Below, in pieces: positions 30,327 through 41,321 of a stretch of 64,000 nt of DNA. The DNA lies in contig NZ_CP038510.1 of NCBI RefSeq assembly GCF_004758605.1, positions 612,001 to 676,000 on the forward strand, written 5' to 3'. The notes below the pieces were generated by a model. It saw nothing but the letters and a program-made list of their open reading frames with translations. It did not search any database and had not been told where the DNA came from. Every line of letters starts with the position of its first letter. Within the stretch, counting starts at the first letter, position 1. The DNA is from Deinococcus metallilatus. GTDB taxonomy: Bacteria > Deinococcota > Deinococci > Deinococcales > Deinococcaceae. A program made the position numbers and the translations under genes.

Positions 30327-30845
30327 TCAGCGGGCGGCCGCCAGACTGGGCCCCCTGGCACTCGACGAGCGCAGGGCAATCAGGGCCACACGGGTCACCA
30401 CCATCGCCAGGGCCATCAGGACGAAGGCCGCGCGCCACGCATCGGCGCCCGTGATGGCGTGCTGCATGCTGAACTCGGCCACCCACCGCCCGAACCCGGG
30501 GTTCCGGGTAGCGAGTTCGGCAAAGGCCACCCGCAGGCCGATGGCCGCCAGCCACACGGCCGCGTAGGCCCCGCCCGACTGCACGACCACCCGCTCCCCC
30601 TGCCGGTAGACCCGGGAGGCGGCCGCAGCGAGCACGCCGAAGACCACGCCGAGCAGGACCCCGGCCAGTTCGAGGGGCACGTCGTGCCCGGCCGTCGGGA
30701 GGTCTTGGAGGAAATACACGCCGACTCCACCGACGATCACCAGGGGGCGCAGGTAAGTCATGAGCGTGACGGTGCGCTTGCCGACCACGGTCGAGATCAT
30801 CAGGGCAAGGATGGCGAGATTCAGGGTCCAGTCGAGGGTGCTCAT
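30327..30845 (-). CDS. Multi-pass membrane protein, unknown function
   Basis: The 172-residue product has about four hydrophobic stretches ([69 protein letters not shown]). The layout recalls DUF1453/CcdC-like proteins, but the match is loose. It stands alone between the DinB gene and the two-component locus. AGGAG precedes the ATG. Confidence 0.5.
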   Translation of the reverse strand: MSTLDWTLNLAILALMISTVVGKRTVTLMTYLRPLVIVGGVGVYFLQDLPTAGHDVPLELAGVLLGVVFGVLAAAASRVYRQGERVVVQSGGAYAAVWLAAIGLRVAFAELATRNPGFGRWVAEFSMQHAITGADAWRAAFVLMALAMVVTRVALIALRSSSARGPSLAAAR

Positions 30846-31051
30846 GCGGGGCTCCTTTCGCCGGGCGCTCCCGGTCGTGTCCCCAGCCTGTCTCCCCCCG
30901 GGAGCGGAGCGCGCCCCCCCGCCGGACCAGGGGACCGTGGCCCGAAAGGGCTAAAGCGACGGGGCCGGACGGGTCACGCGCCGCGAGGGGGGCGCGGCGC
31001 ACCCTGAGGGCAGATCGACCGGCCCCCCCGCGCCGGTCGCAGGAGGCCCAG

Positions 31052-31423
31052 ATGCACCACGAACGTTCCACTGCTCGCACCCGCCGCGCTTCCCGTCCCC
31101 GGTCCACGACCACAGGCCTCGTGCTGCTCGCCCTGGGTGCCCTCGCCTTCGCCAGCAACCTTTCCGGGTATCCCCTACACGGGTTATGGACGGCGGTGCT
31201 GTTCGTCCCTGCCGTGGCGGCCTTGCTGAATGCTGCCCGGGTCGCCAGTGACGCTGGGCAGGTCACGCCTGTCGCGGCACGGTACGGCCTCGGCGGCCTG
31301 GCCCTCGGGCTGCTCGGCGTGACCCTGCTGCTCGGCCTCGCCTGGCCGCTCGTGGGCCCCATGTTCCTGATGCTGTTCGGCGCGGCGGCCCTCACCGGGG
31401 TGAGGCGGCGTGATCTGCGATGA
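31052..31423 (+). CDS. Small membrane protein upstream of two-component system
   Basis: The 123-residue protein starts with a basic stretch followed by three or four membrane helices (TTGLVLLALGALAFASNLSG; LWTAVLFVPAVAALL; LGGLALGLLGVTLLLGLAWP). Similar small membrane proteins often precede LiaRS/NarL-type histidine kinases and influence them. A purine-rich CAGGAGG lies before the ATG at 31052. No family call is made. Confidence 0.5.
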   Translation: MHHERSTARTRRASRPRSTTTGLVLLALGALAFASNLSGYPLHGLWTAVLFVPAVAALLNAARVASDAGQVTPVAARYGLGGLALGLLGVTLLLGLAWPLVGPMFLMLFGAAALTGVRRRDLR

Positions 31424-31742
31424 GCACGGCGGATGCGCCATCCGCTCCCCCGCGCCCTACGGCAGCCTCCGCCCACACGGGCGCCATTGGAGCGGCGCTC
31501 CGGCATGGTGCAGGGTGAAGTACGGTGGGCAGGCATCGGTGCGGCTCTCGGCCGGGAGGGCCGCTTGAGGGCACCGGGCGGTTGCCCCGGCACCTGGCAT
31601 GACGCGGGGGGTGTCCGGCTCCACCTGCTCAGTGCGGGCTGTGCAGGCGTGCTGGAGCAGACAGCCCGGCGGCAGGGGACCAGGGTTCCCGCCTAGCCCT
31701 TTGGAGGCATGCCAGGTGAGGCGCCGGTAGGTACGCTGAGGC
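31424..31742. other. Gene-poor stretch
   Basis: About 320 bases between the small membrane protein and the kinase gene. I see short frames but no family match. A TACGCT (31732-31737) near the kinase start could be a -10, but a -35 is not clear. Confidence 0.35.
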
Positions 31743-32977
31743 ATGCCCCTGCCCCTGTGGACGCTGGCCCCGGCCCTGCTGACCGCCACGCTGCCGGTGC
31801 TCAGGCCGTGGAGGATGCGCCCGGAGCGCCGGGCCTACTGGGCACGGTTCGGAGCAGTCGCCGCCCTGCTGGTGGCCCTGGTCGTCGGTCAGACGCTCCT
31901 CGGCGAGGGCCTGGCGGCGTGGCCCTGGGGGGTGGTCTTCGTGGCTGTCGCGTGTGCCTACGTGTACACCCTGGCGCGCCTCGACGACCTGGACGACCAG
32001 GCCGAGGCGTTCCGCTGGTTCACCCTCGCCTGCCTCCTCACGAGCGCCGCCGCCCTCATCACGCTCAACGCCGCCCTGGGCTTCATCGTCTCGGTCTGTA
32101 CGATGCTCTTTCTGGGCGCCTGCATGCCGCTGAGGTGGCACCTGCGGGTCACGCTGCCCCTGGTGGCCGCCAACGTCTGGCTGCTCCAGGTGGTTTCCGC
32201 CACGCCGCCCACGCTGCTCCAGGCCCTCAGCGACGGGATCGGCCTGCTGGCCATGGCGATGTTCGGGTTCATCCTGCGCCGCGCCACCCGGCTCGGGCAG
32301 GACCTCGCGCGGGCGAATCGGCAACTCGAACAGCACGCGCGGCAGGCCGAGGAACTCGCCACCCTGCGCGAGCGCGCCCGCCTCGCCCGGGAACTGCACG
32401 ACACGCTGGGTCACGCCCTGACCACCATCACGGTGCAGCTCGAAGCGGCCGAGCGCCTGCTGGAGAAGAACCCGGCCAGAGCACGTACCCTCGTGGAGCG
32501 CTCCCGTGACCTGTCACGCGGCGCGACGGTGGAGCTGCGCGCCAGTCTCGCGGCGTTGCGGGAGGGCGAGCGAACGCCACTCACCGAGGAGTTGCGCGCC
32601 CTGGCAGCCCAGGGCACGGCTGACGGGCCGACCGTCCGCGTGGATGTGGCCGAAGTCCGCCTCTCCCCCCAGCAGGAGCACGCCCTGGCCCGGGTGGCGC
32701 GCGAGGCCCTGCACAATGCCCGCCGTCACGCGCACGCCCGGCAGGTGCACCTCTCGCTGGAAGCCCGGAACGAAGTGGTCGAGCTGCGGGTGCAGGACGA
32801 CGGCGTCGGCTTCGATCCTGCCGGGGTGCCGGGCGGCCACTACGGGCTGAGCGGCATGCAGGAACGGCTGCTGCTGCTGGGAGGAACGCTGGACGTGCGC
32901 TCGTGGCCGGGTGAGGGCACCACCGTCACCGCCACCCTCCCCCTGCGTATTCCATCCATTCCGGAGGTTCAATCCAC

Positions 32978-32981
<4 letters not shown>
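31743..32981 (+). CDS. Sensor histidine kinase, NarL/LiaS type
   Basis: The 412-residue kinase has about six membrane helices in residues 1-180, a coiled-coil linker, then HisKA_3 with His219 in [16 protein letters not shown] and an ATPase domain ([40 protein letters not shown]). The few periplasmic loops suggest it senses the membrane or a membrane-embedded signal. The stop overlaps the ATG of the response regulator (ATGA), and a phosphotransferase gene follows, so all three are probably one operon. Confidence 0.88.
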
Positions 32982-34563
<1,582 letters not shown>

Positions 34564-34723
34564 GGCTCTGGCGGTGAGCCGCCGAATCGCGGGCAGCACC
34601 CGGATAGCCCTTTGGGGTCAGCGGGTCGGCCCCTTTCGGAAGGCGCGGGCAGGAAGGTGGCGGGCACAAGCTGTCCTCGAGAGTCGGGCCGACCCGTTCA
34701 CGCCCACTCGGGAGGAGATCCCC

Positions 34724-35554
34724 ATGACCCAGCGCCACCACCGCCGGAACATCCGCCTCGCCACGCCACATTCCGACCCGCCCACCCTTCCGACCCCTCG
34801 TCCCGTTCTGGCGGCCTCCCTGCTGACCGCCGCGAGCATGGCCGCGTCCGGTCTGGTCGGCTGGATCGCCACCCGCTTCCTGCCCCCGATGGATGCGTCC
34901 TTCGTGGCTCTGGGCGTGATGACGGGACTGGCGACCGTGTTCGTGACGACCCTGCGCTGGTGGCGGGACCTCGGCCTGAGCGGTCCTCAGGAGTGGCGTC
35001 ACCTCCACCTGTTCGCCCTCCCGGCCGTGCTGGTGCTCATCGTCCCGTTCCTGCACGGCGTGAAGCCGCTCCCCCTCTGGGCGGCCGTGTACCTGGCCGT
35101 GGGATACGCCCTCACGGGATTCTACGAGGAACTCTGGGCCAGGGGCGTGCTGCTGCGCGTGCTCCGCCCCTGCGGCGAGACGCGCGCGGTGCTCGTGTCG
35201 GCGTTGCTGTTCGGGGCAATGCACCTCGGGAACGTGCTGTACCGCGATCCACCCATCGTCCTCGCCCAGGCCGTCGGGGCATGCTGCTTCGGGCTGGCCT
35301 ACGGGGCGCTGCGGTTCCGGACGAACGCCCTGTGGGTGTTGATGGCTCTCCATGCCATGCACGACTTCACCCTGCGGTTCTCGAACTTCCCGCCGATTCC
35401 GTTAAGTGTCGCGCAGGACATCCTGCTCCTCGGCTTCGCGGGGGTGCTTCTGAGGGGAAGTGGCCGTGGAGGACAACCAGCCCCGGCTGCTTCCGGAACG
35501 GGCACCGCCGGGACAGTGCTGACGACCCCACGTCTGAAGCGGCCCGTTCGGTGA
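34724..35554 (+). CDS. CPBP-family intramembrane glutamic protease
   Basis: The 276-residue protein has about seven hydrophobic helices and the CPBP catalytic motifs: EELWAR at 135-140 (EExxxR), FGAMH at 163-167 (FxxxH) and HAMHD at 210-214. The family includes Abi, Rce1 and bacteriocin-self-immunity proteins. Its start at 34724 has GAGGAG upstream; an earlier in-frame start at 34574 has no support. No bacteriocin-like gene is nearby. Confidence 0.83.
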   Translation: MTQRHHRRNIRLATPHSDPPTLPTPRPVLAASLLTAASMAASGLVGWIATRFLPPMDASFVALGVMTGLATVFVTTLRWWRDLGLSGPQEWRHLHLFALPAVLVLIVPFLHGVKPLPLWAAVYLAVGYALTGFYEELWARGVLLRVLRPCGETRAVLVSALLFGAMHLGNVLYRDPPIVLAQAVGACCFGLAYGALRFRTNALWVLMALHAMHDFTLRFSNFPPIPLSVAQDILLLGFAGVLLRGSGRGGQPAPAASGTGTAGTVLTTPRLKRPVR

Positions 35555-35868
35555 GACGCGGTGGCTTGTGGGGGCGCGGCTTCTCACTGCCGCCTGACTT
35601 CGGCCACAGTCGACGCCCGGAAAAACGGCATCCAGGGGGTGAACAGGCGGCAGCCAGCAAACCCCTCGAGCAGCGGAACCGATCCTCGCCACTCCCAGAA
35701 CAGACTATGCTCCCGTCCCGCCGATGCTCGCCCCAGCGGCACACCCAGTGCAGCTAGGCCCTTGCCCACCGTGAAGGTCTGTCCGCTCACCTCGAGGGGA
35801 CGCGCTCCTCCCGCATCAAGGCCTCATTTCTTCTCCCGACCGCTCCTTCCCTATGAAATGTTAAGAGG
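35555..35868. other. Gene-poor stretch
   Basis: About 310 bases before the DsbA-like gene. A minus-strand frame at 35584-35790 (68 residues, with the run SLFWEWRGSVPLLEGFAG) is open but has no recognised family. The plus strand near 35852 has TATGAA and AAGAGG before the next ATG, which could be part of the downstream gene's promoter and ribosome binding site. Confidence 0.35.
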
Positions 35869-37287
35869 ATGAGCTTGCCCACGTCGCGCCATCTCACCCG
35901 GGTCCTGCTGAGCCTCAGCCTGCTGCTGTCCGTCACCCTCCTGGGTGCCCTGGTCGGTGCCTTTCGGCAGGGCGGGGAGGGCAACTTCGGCACCGCCCTC
36001 ACCTGGCTGACCGACGGGATCCTGGTCGCCTGGGCGCTGTGGACCCTCCGGGAGTGGGTCCAGGCGCTGGCGAAGGGGCAGGGGCAGGTCCTGCCCGAGC
36101 GGGCCCGCCAGGCAGACCGGGCCTGGTCCTGGTTGCGCTTCAATCCCGTGATCACCGCCGGGGTGCTCGCCATCACCTCCTTCCTCCCCGGGGCCGAACA
36201 GCGACCCCTGCCGCTGATCGGCCTGCTGCTCCTCGCGCTGATTCCCTGGCTGATCCTCACCGCCCTCACCCAGGCCGTGCGCGAATGGCTGGCCGACGCG
36301 ACGCAGGCGCTGACGGGCCAGCAGGGCGGGGTGCCCGAGGAGCGGAGCCAGAGGGTCCTCGCCTGGCTCACCTTCCTTCAGGTCGTCCAGGGCCTCTCGG
36401 CCCTGAGTCTCTTCACCCTGCTGACGCCCTCCACACCGGTCACCTTCGTGAACGTGCTGGGTGAGGGGCTCACCAGTCTCGCCGGAGTGCTGGGCCTGCT
36501 GACCGCGACCTGGTTCAAGGGTCTCGTCCGGCGCGTCTCCACTCCGGATCACCCTCCGGGAAACGGCGGCCCTCAGGACGAGCGCGGGGTGCCGGTGGCC
36601 GTGGTCCGGCCCTCCCGCGCCCGGAAGTTCTGGGTCGGGCTGGGGATCACGGCCGCACTGGCGGTGCTCGCGCTGATCGGCCTGGGCTGGTGGTTCGACC
36701 GCACCTCCCACGCGGCCACCCTCGGGCTGGAGCAGGGCGTCACGCCGCAGGGGCAGTACTTTTACGGCCGGGCGGACGCGCCCGTCACCGTCACCGAGTA
36801 TGGGGACTTCCAATGTCCCGGCTGCCAGGCCTTCGCCACCTCGGAGCGGGCGAGGTTTCTGCGGGACGAGCTGCGGGCTGGCCAGGTGAAGATGGTGTTC
36901 GCCGATTTCCCCCTGCCCTTTCACCCGAACGCCGAGGACGCGGCGGTGGCGGCACGTTGCGCGGGGCGGGCGGGGAAGTTCTGGGCCTATCACGACGAGC
37001 TGTTTGCGCAGCAGGACACCTGGGCCGGAGAGGACGACCCTTCCGCCGTCTTTGTGCGGCTGGCGCAGGAGGTGGGGGTGCCCCTGCCCGCCTTCGAGGC
37101 GTGCCTGGCCTCACCAGAACCTCGCCAGGTGGTGCGGGCCAACGTCAAGGCCGGGAACACCCTGGGGTTGCCGGGCACACCGTCCTTCACGGTGAACGGT
37201 CAGCCGGTCCCGTGGACGGAAGACAGTTCGGTGGCCGGGTCGCTGGAGAACGTCCGGCGGGCGGTTCGGGAGGCGCTGAGGCAGTGA
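35869..37287 (+). CDS. DsbA-like thiol oxidoreductase fused to membrane domain
   Basis: The 472-residue protein has an N-terminal membrane region (six or seven hydrophobic helices within residues 10-275) and a C-terminal thioredoxin-like domain after the last one (WVGLGITAALAVLALIGLGW). The active site is CPGC at 316-319 in TEYGDFQCPGCQAF, and the cis-Pro loop is GTPSFTVNG. Bacterial DsbA/BdbD proteins usually have a single helix or signal peptide, so the long membrane domain is unusual. It may combine thiol oxidation with its own redox or assembly partner. Extracytoplasmic location is inferred for the thioredoxin domain. Confidence 0.8.
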   Translation: MSLPTSRHLTRVLLSLSLLLSVTLLGALVGAFRQGGEGNFGTALTWLTDGILVAWALWTLREWVQALAKGQGQVLPERARQADRAWSWLRFNPVITAGVLAITSFLPGAEQRPLPLIGLLLLALIPWLILTALTQAVREWLADATQALTGQQGGVPEERSQRVLAWLTFLQVVQGLSALSLFTLLTPSTPVTFVNVLGEGLTSLAGVLGLLTATWFKGLVRRVSTPDHPPGNGGPQDERGVPVAVVRPSRARKFWVGLGITAALAVLALIGLGWWFDRTSHAATLGLEQGVTPQGQYFYGRADAPVTVTEYGDFQCPGCQAFATSERARFLRDELRAGQVKMVFADFPLPFHPNAEDAAVAARCAGRAGKFWAYHDELFAQQDTWAGEDDPSAVFVRLAQEVGVPLPAFEACLASPEPRQVVRANVKAGNTLGLPGTPSFTVNGQPVPWTEDSSVAGSLENVRRAVREALRQ

Positions 37288-37298
37288 GGCGCGCGGGG

Positions 37299-37535
37299 CT
37301 ACACCTGTCGCCGCCTCGTGTTCCCCCATGGCGTGAGGAAGTCCTCCGGATCAACTTTGGCCAGCGCGTCCTCGATCGCTTCCCCCAGCGACGCCTTCCA
37401 GTCTGGGGCACTGCCCCTGGGCTCGACGTTGTTCAGGCGCATGTCCACCTGCCGCGCGGCGACCACCTCCACCTCCATATCCTCGCCCAATTTCCCCTGA
37501 ATCCGCGGTTCAAGGCTGGACCGCAGGTGGTCCAA
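37299..37535 (-). CDS. Hypothetical protein
   Basis: The 78-residue frame with a TTG start has a normal-looking composition (DHLRSSLEPRIQGKLGEDME and AIEDALAKVDPEDFLTP). I do not recognise it. The same frame continues upstream for a few more codons (CAGHPHKL), so it may be the end of a longer, decayed protein. It lies within the IS-scarred zone at 37.3-38.3 kb and is convergent to the DsbA-like gene. Confidence 0.35.
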   Translation of the reverse strand: MDHLRSSLEPRIQGKLGEDMEVEVVAARQVDMRLNNVEPRGSAPDWKASLGEAIEDALAKVDPEDFLTPWGNTRRRQV

Positions 37536-37592
37536 GAGCTTGTGAGGGTGACCCGCACAACCGGGGTAGGCCCAGGCGCTTTGTTCCCCAGT

Positions 37593-37765
37593 TCAGGGCA
37601 CGAACGAGGCCTGGAACCGGAAGCGGTCACTCCTCACCCAGGAGTTCACGTAGCTGACCCGCCGCTCCCCACTGAACGCCGTCCGGCGAATCAGCAGGAC
37701 CGCCGTGCCGGGGGGGCCCCGCAGGAGCCCCGCCTCCTCGGCCAGCAGATTCACCGCACGAGTTG
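37593..37765 (-). pseudogene. GntR/UTRA regulator, C-terminal remnant
   Basis: The minus strand reads NLLAEEAGLLRGPPGTAVLL, then IRRTAFSGERRVSYVNSWVR and DRFRFQASFVP before a stop. This is the end of a UTRA effector domain of GntR-type regulators, where LxxxxG.PllxxxR.....g.pveys..yRgDRyrF is conserved. The rest of the gene, including the DNA-binding domain, is missing, and an IS630-type fragment begins at the break. Confidence 0.7.
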
Positions 37766-37769
37766 CACC

Positions 37770-38275
37770 AATGCTGTACTCCACCCCTGGATGCAGCAAA
37801 CCCTGACCGAAGTCTTGGCGACGCTCCCGGTGGCAACAGTGTTGCCACCGGCACAAAATCGTATGGCATGGGAACGCTGGCAAGAGGGGTTGAGCGTGAA
37901 GTTCACGTTGCTGGAGGTCTTGCCCCACTCCGCCTGTTGCTGGTCTTGGACAACCTCACCGGGCACAAGACGCCGGACCTGGTGTGCTGATTGATGCGGC
38001 ATGATGCCATGCCGCTGTACACCCCGGTGGCGGGAAGCTGGCTGAACATGGCCGAGTCCATTCAGCGCATCCTGGTTCGGCGTGCCCTCGCAGGCCACTG
38101 TCCCACCAGTGCAGCACAGGTGATCAAGGGGTTGGAAGCCAGTGCACGAGGGTGGAACAGTCACCCCACACCCTTCATCTGGGGAGGAAAACGACGAGCC
38201 CGCCGACAGCGGGCTCGTGCAAGAGGACATCCTTTGGGCGGTTCTGGCGCCTCCACCCTTCAGGTGGTCCGATGA
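37770..38275 (+). pseudogene. IS630-like DDE transposase remnant
   Basis: Three frames together spell the C-terminal half of an IS630-type transposase: WMQQTLTEVLATLPVATVLP, VKFTLLEVLP, then LLLVLDNLTGHKTPDLV with the catalytic Asp. After an in-frame TGA at 37988 (where a Trp codon is expected) comes [20 protein letters not shown] with the catalytic Glu, and [21 protein letters not shown] frameshift and the stop make it inactive. It interrupts a GntR remnant on its left. Confidence 0.75.
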
Positions 38276-38310
38276 AATCCTATGTTCGTACCAACTGACC
38301 CACCAGAACC

Positions 38311-39087
38311 TCACGGCGGGGTGGAGGACGCCGAATTATTCAGAATGAACAGCACCTGCTCGAAGGCCTCGGGGCCGACCTGGATCGCCCCGGTAAAGGA
38401 CCGGTCGAGGGCCATCGCCAGGAACAGGATCAGCGCGATGGTCGCCGAGAGCGCCGCAACCATCAGGGCCTGCGACCGCACGTTCCGGACCCCGAAGAAG
38501 TACGCGAAGGCGATGGTGATCACGCCCCCACCCCACAACACGCCCCACATCAGGCCGGGCAGGTGGATCCGGCCGCTCAGCAGGCGCAGCCGCCGCGCAT
38601 CCCCCAGGGTGTACAGGTTGGTCAGGGCCTGGGTGTACCAGAAGCTCTCGTAGGCGTTCCGGGGTCGGAAGCCCAGATAGGTCTGCCAGAGCCGGTTGTA
38701 CCGTCCCCACGTTTCGAGGCTGGTCTGTCCCACGCTCATCTCCGGCCACTCCACGCGCAGCACGGCTTCGGTATAGGCGCGCAGTTCTCCCTTCAGCTCG
38801 GTCTGGAAGGCCGGGGGGAAGGCCTGCGCGCCGCGGTAGAGACTGGCAATCGCGTTGGCCTCCTGCTCGACGCGCACGCGGGCCTCTTGCTGCTCCTGCC
38901 ACAGCAGGGCGACCACGAACGCCAGCAGCACGGCATAGACCACGCCGATGATGGCGTAGATGAAGCCCGCCACCTCCCGGTGTTCCTCCAGCACTGAAAG
39001 TTGCACCGAGCGGCGCACCAGCAGCATCCCCCCGAGCGCCAGCGCCACTGCCAGGGCGACGAACAGCCCTTCGCCCAGCCAGACCAT
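38311..39087 (-). CDS. DUF4239 membrane protein
   Basis: The 258-residue protein matches the DUF4239 (bestrophin-like) pattern: two N-terminal helices, with FIYAIIGVVYAVLLAFVVAL as the second, a helical acidic domain (EQQEARVRVEQEANAIASLY) and two C-terminal helices (GGGVITIAFAYFFGV; ALSATIALILFLAMALDRSF). Function is unknown; ion-channel activity has been proposed only by resemblance. It is the last gene before the IS630 scar. Confidence 0.78.
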   Translation of the reverse strand: MVWLGEGLFVALAVALALGGMLLVRRSVQLSVLEEHREVAGFIYAIIGVVYAVLLAFVVALLWQEQQEARVRVEQEANAIASLYRGAQAFPPAFQTELKGELRAYTEAVLRVEWPEMSVGQTSLETWGRYNRLWQTYLGFRPRNAYESFWYTQALTNLYTLGDARRLRLLSGRIHLPGLMWGVLWGGGVITIAFAYFFGVRNVRSQALMVAALSATIALILFLAMALDRSFTGAIQVGPEAFEQVLFILNNSASSTPP

Positions 39088-39343
39088 CAGCCCACCCCTG
39101 AGACGAACTTCGGGTGAGTCGCAGACGAACCCGGGCGAAACGAGAAGAACCGACCGGCTGGCGGCGGTGGATCATGAGCGGGTGAGCCTCCGGCGTTTGC
39201 AATAAGAAAGGCGCCTGGCAAAGCTCTGGAGGAGAGGGGCCGCCCCTGAGCCTCCCGCCAACGGGGAACCTCCGCTGTCCTGCCCGGATGTTCTGGCGTC
39301 AGAGCAAGCCGGTATGAGCTGGATTCAGGCAGGGCGGCGCGGC

Positions 39344-40636
39344 TCATAGGCCTCCCGGATCACCGGGCAGGAGCGGCTCGGTGAAGGCGCGGCCCACGTC
39401 GGTCAGGTCGCCCGTCAGATTCTCCCCGGCGGGTTTCGGCCCGCCCGCCACCCAGGCGGTGAGGTCGTCAAACGCGGCCTCTTCCTCGATCTGGCTGAAC
39501 TGGCAGTGCCCGGGACGCCGGATGGCCCGCTGCACCAGCAGGTCGCCTTTCCCGGCCGCCTCGACCTTGCGGCGGTAGTTCGCCTCCACGAAGATCGGCA
39601 CGAAGGGGTCCCCGGTCGTGTGCAGGGTCAGCAGCGGCACGGTGATGTTCCCGCTGGGAATGCCGTAGATGGCCGGTTTGGGCAGGTCGCGTGCTCCGGG
39701 GGTGGCGGCGATTCTCTGAATCCCCCGGTTCAGGGTCACCTCGTCCAGACCCAGCCCGGGGTCGATGCGGTACACCGTCCCCACGTTGGTCGTCACCTGC
39801 GTTTCCGGCACCAGATTGGCGACGCCGGTGTATTTGGTGCTGAAGCCTGCCTCATAGAAGTTGGCGTCCAGGTCGAACGGGAGGTTCAGGCCCTGCTGCC
39901 GGAAGGGACGGGGGCCGCCGGAGAGGTACTTCTGCACCGAATCGAACTGGCGCCCCAGCACGGTGTAGTTCCCCGGCACCCCCAGCCGGGGCCGCACGAC
40001 CTCCGGGTAGGTGGTGAGCAGGAAGCGTGGATCGAGAACCGGGAGCAGCATCGGGCCGAAGTTCTGCCCGGCGATGTACTCGCCCACCAGGCGGTAGGAC
40101 AGGAAGTAGTCGAACACTTCCAGCCCCACCAGCGCCCCGCACTCGGCCAGCGCGCCCTGGTAGGCCTCCGGATGGGTTTCGAGCGAGTCGGTGACGATGT
40201 TGCCGCCCATCGAGCGGCCGTAGAGGAAGGTGCGCTTGGGTGTTCCCACCACCTGCCCGAAGAACTGGCGCAGATCGTTGAGGTCGTCGGCCCCCTGGCG
40301 CACCGCCCAGCCGTTGACGCTGTAGGTAGAAGCGGCCCAGGCGTAGCCCCGCTCGATGAGGTGGGCGCGGATGGGCGGGAGAACTTCTTCCAACTTGAGG
40401 CCGAAGCCCTCGAAGCCGTGGGCATACATCACGAGCTGGCCGTTCCAGTTCCGGGGCACCTCGATCTGGTAGCCGTAGCCGCTCCGCGTTCCGTAAAGGG
40501 CGCGGGCACCGGGGAGGGGCGTGAACTTTGGATTGGTGACCCGGTAGGCCCACGAGCCGGGGTTGTCCAGCAGCACGACGCACCCCGACAGGCCCAGGGA
40601 CAGGGCGGCGAGCAGCACAGAGAGGCGTCTTTTCAT
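39344..40636 (-). CDS. Alpha/beta-hydrolase lipoprotein
   Basis: The 430-residue precursor has a lipoprotein signal with lipobox LSGC (Cys19). The hydrolase fold is shown by VMYAHGFEGFG (oxyanion region) and GRSMGG with nucleophile Ser142; the probable catalytic His is in RRPGHCQFSQIE near the end. It resembles secreted esterase or tannase-like hydrolases, but the substrate is unknown. The ATG at 40636 has GGAGG at the right distance. It is downstream of a set of other exported-protein genes on the same strand. Confidence 0.75.
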   Translation of the reverse strand: MKRRLSVLLAALSLGLSGCVVLLDNPGSWAYRVTNPKFTPLPGARALYGTRSGYGYQIEVPRNWNGQLVMYAHGFEGFGLKLEEVLPPIRAHLIERGYAWAASTYSVNGWAVRQGADDLNDLRQFFGQVVGTPKRTFLYGRSMGGNIVTDSLETHPEAYQGALAECGALVGLEVFDYFLSYRLVGEYIAGQNFGPMLLPVLDPRFLLTTYPEVVRPRLGVPGNYTVLGRQFDSVQKYLSGGPRPFRQQGLNLPFDLDANFYEAGFSTKYTGVANLVPETQVTTNVGTVYRIDPGLGLDEVTLNRGIQRIAATPGARDLPKPAIYGIPSGNITVPLLTLHTTGDPFVPIFVEANYRRKVEAAGKGDLLVQRAIRRPGHCQFSQIEEEAAFDDLTAWVAGGPKPAGENLTGDLTDVGRAFTEPLLPGDPGGL

Positions 40637-40745
40637 CAGCACCTCCGGGGCGCCGGGGAGGGGACCGCCGTCACGGAACCCCGGAAGGAGCTGGGGTGAG
40701 CTGCCCCTCCCGGGTTCTCTGCCGGGTCAAGCCCCCGGACCGGGG

Positions 40746-41174
40746 CTATTGCAGCAGCCGCTCGACCACGCCGCTGATCCGGGTGGTCCCCGCGTGGAGG
40801 TCCACGTACATCTGCCGGTTGTTCAGCCACGCGATCTGCTGGTCGGTGAGGGTAAAGGTCCCGCTGATCCGGCCACTTCTGGCCCCGTTGGTCACCTGGT
40901 CGATGGTCAGGGCCAGGCTCACGCTGGCGGCGCTTTCCGTCTCGCCCGGCCCATAGAGATGCGCTGCGGTGGCCGCAGTGGTCAGGTTGTTGAACGTGCC
41001 CAGGACCGTGAGGGTATGGCCCGTGAGGGTGAGGTTGGCCTGGCCGGTCCCGAGGGCGACACCGCTGGTCCCGCCCGTCAGGTTCACGGAGTAGTTGGTC
41101 GTCATCTGGAGCTGGCCGCAGGCCGTGAACGTGAGGGCGAGTCCGGCGAGCGTGCTGAGGGTCAGTCTGTTCAT
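40746..41174 (-). CDS. CHRD-domain lipoprotein
   Basis: The 142-residue precursor has lipobox FTAC (Cys19). The mature part fits the CHRD fold: strands with VALGTGQANLTLTGHTLTVL, then AAHLYGPGETESAA and IDQVTNGARSGRISG, ending QMYVDLHAGTTRISGVV. CHRD domains were named from chordin and occur in secreted bacterial proteins of unknown role. It lies upstream of the hydrolase lipoprotein gene with a 109-base gap. A GC hairpin around 40730-40747 overlaps its stop codon. Confidence 0.75.
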   Translation of the reverse strand: MNRLTLSTLAGLALTFTACGQLQMTTNYSVNLTGGTSGVALGTGQANLTLTGHTLTVLGTFNNLTTAATAAHLYGPGETESAASVSLALTIDQVTNGARSGRISGTFTLTDQQIAWLNNRQMYVDLHAGTTRISGVVERLLQ

Positions 41175-41321
41175 ACCATTCTCCTGAAGAGGTCGAGATG
41201 AGAGGGGAAAGGCGACCGGGCGGGCCTCCGGTAAAAAGCTCCGTTCCGCGTTGCTTCCTCCTTATGCGCGTAGGGAGAGGGGGCAGCGTTGCCGGGGGCG
41301 GCCGTCCCGGCAAGTCTCTGC

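Noticed and set aside
40730..40747. Rho-independent terminator at the CHRD gene end
   Set aside because: A GC-rich stem (AGCCCC/GGGGCT) overlaps the stop codon, but no run of T residues follows on the minus strand.
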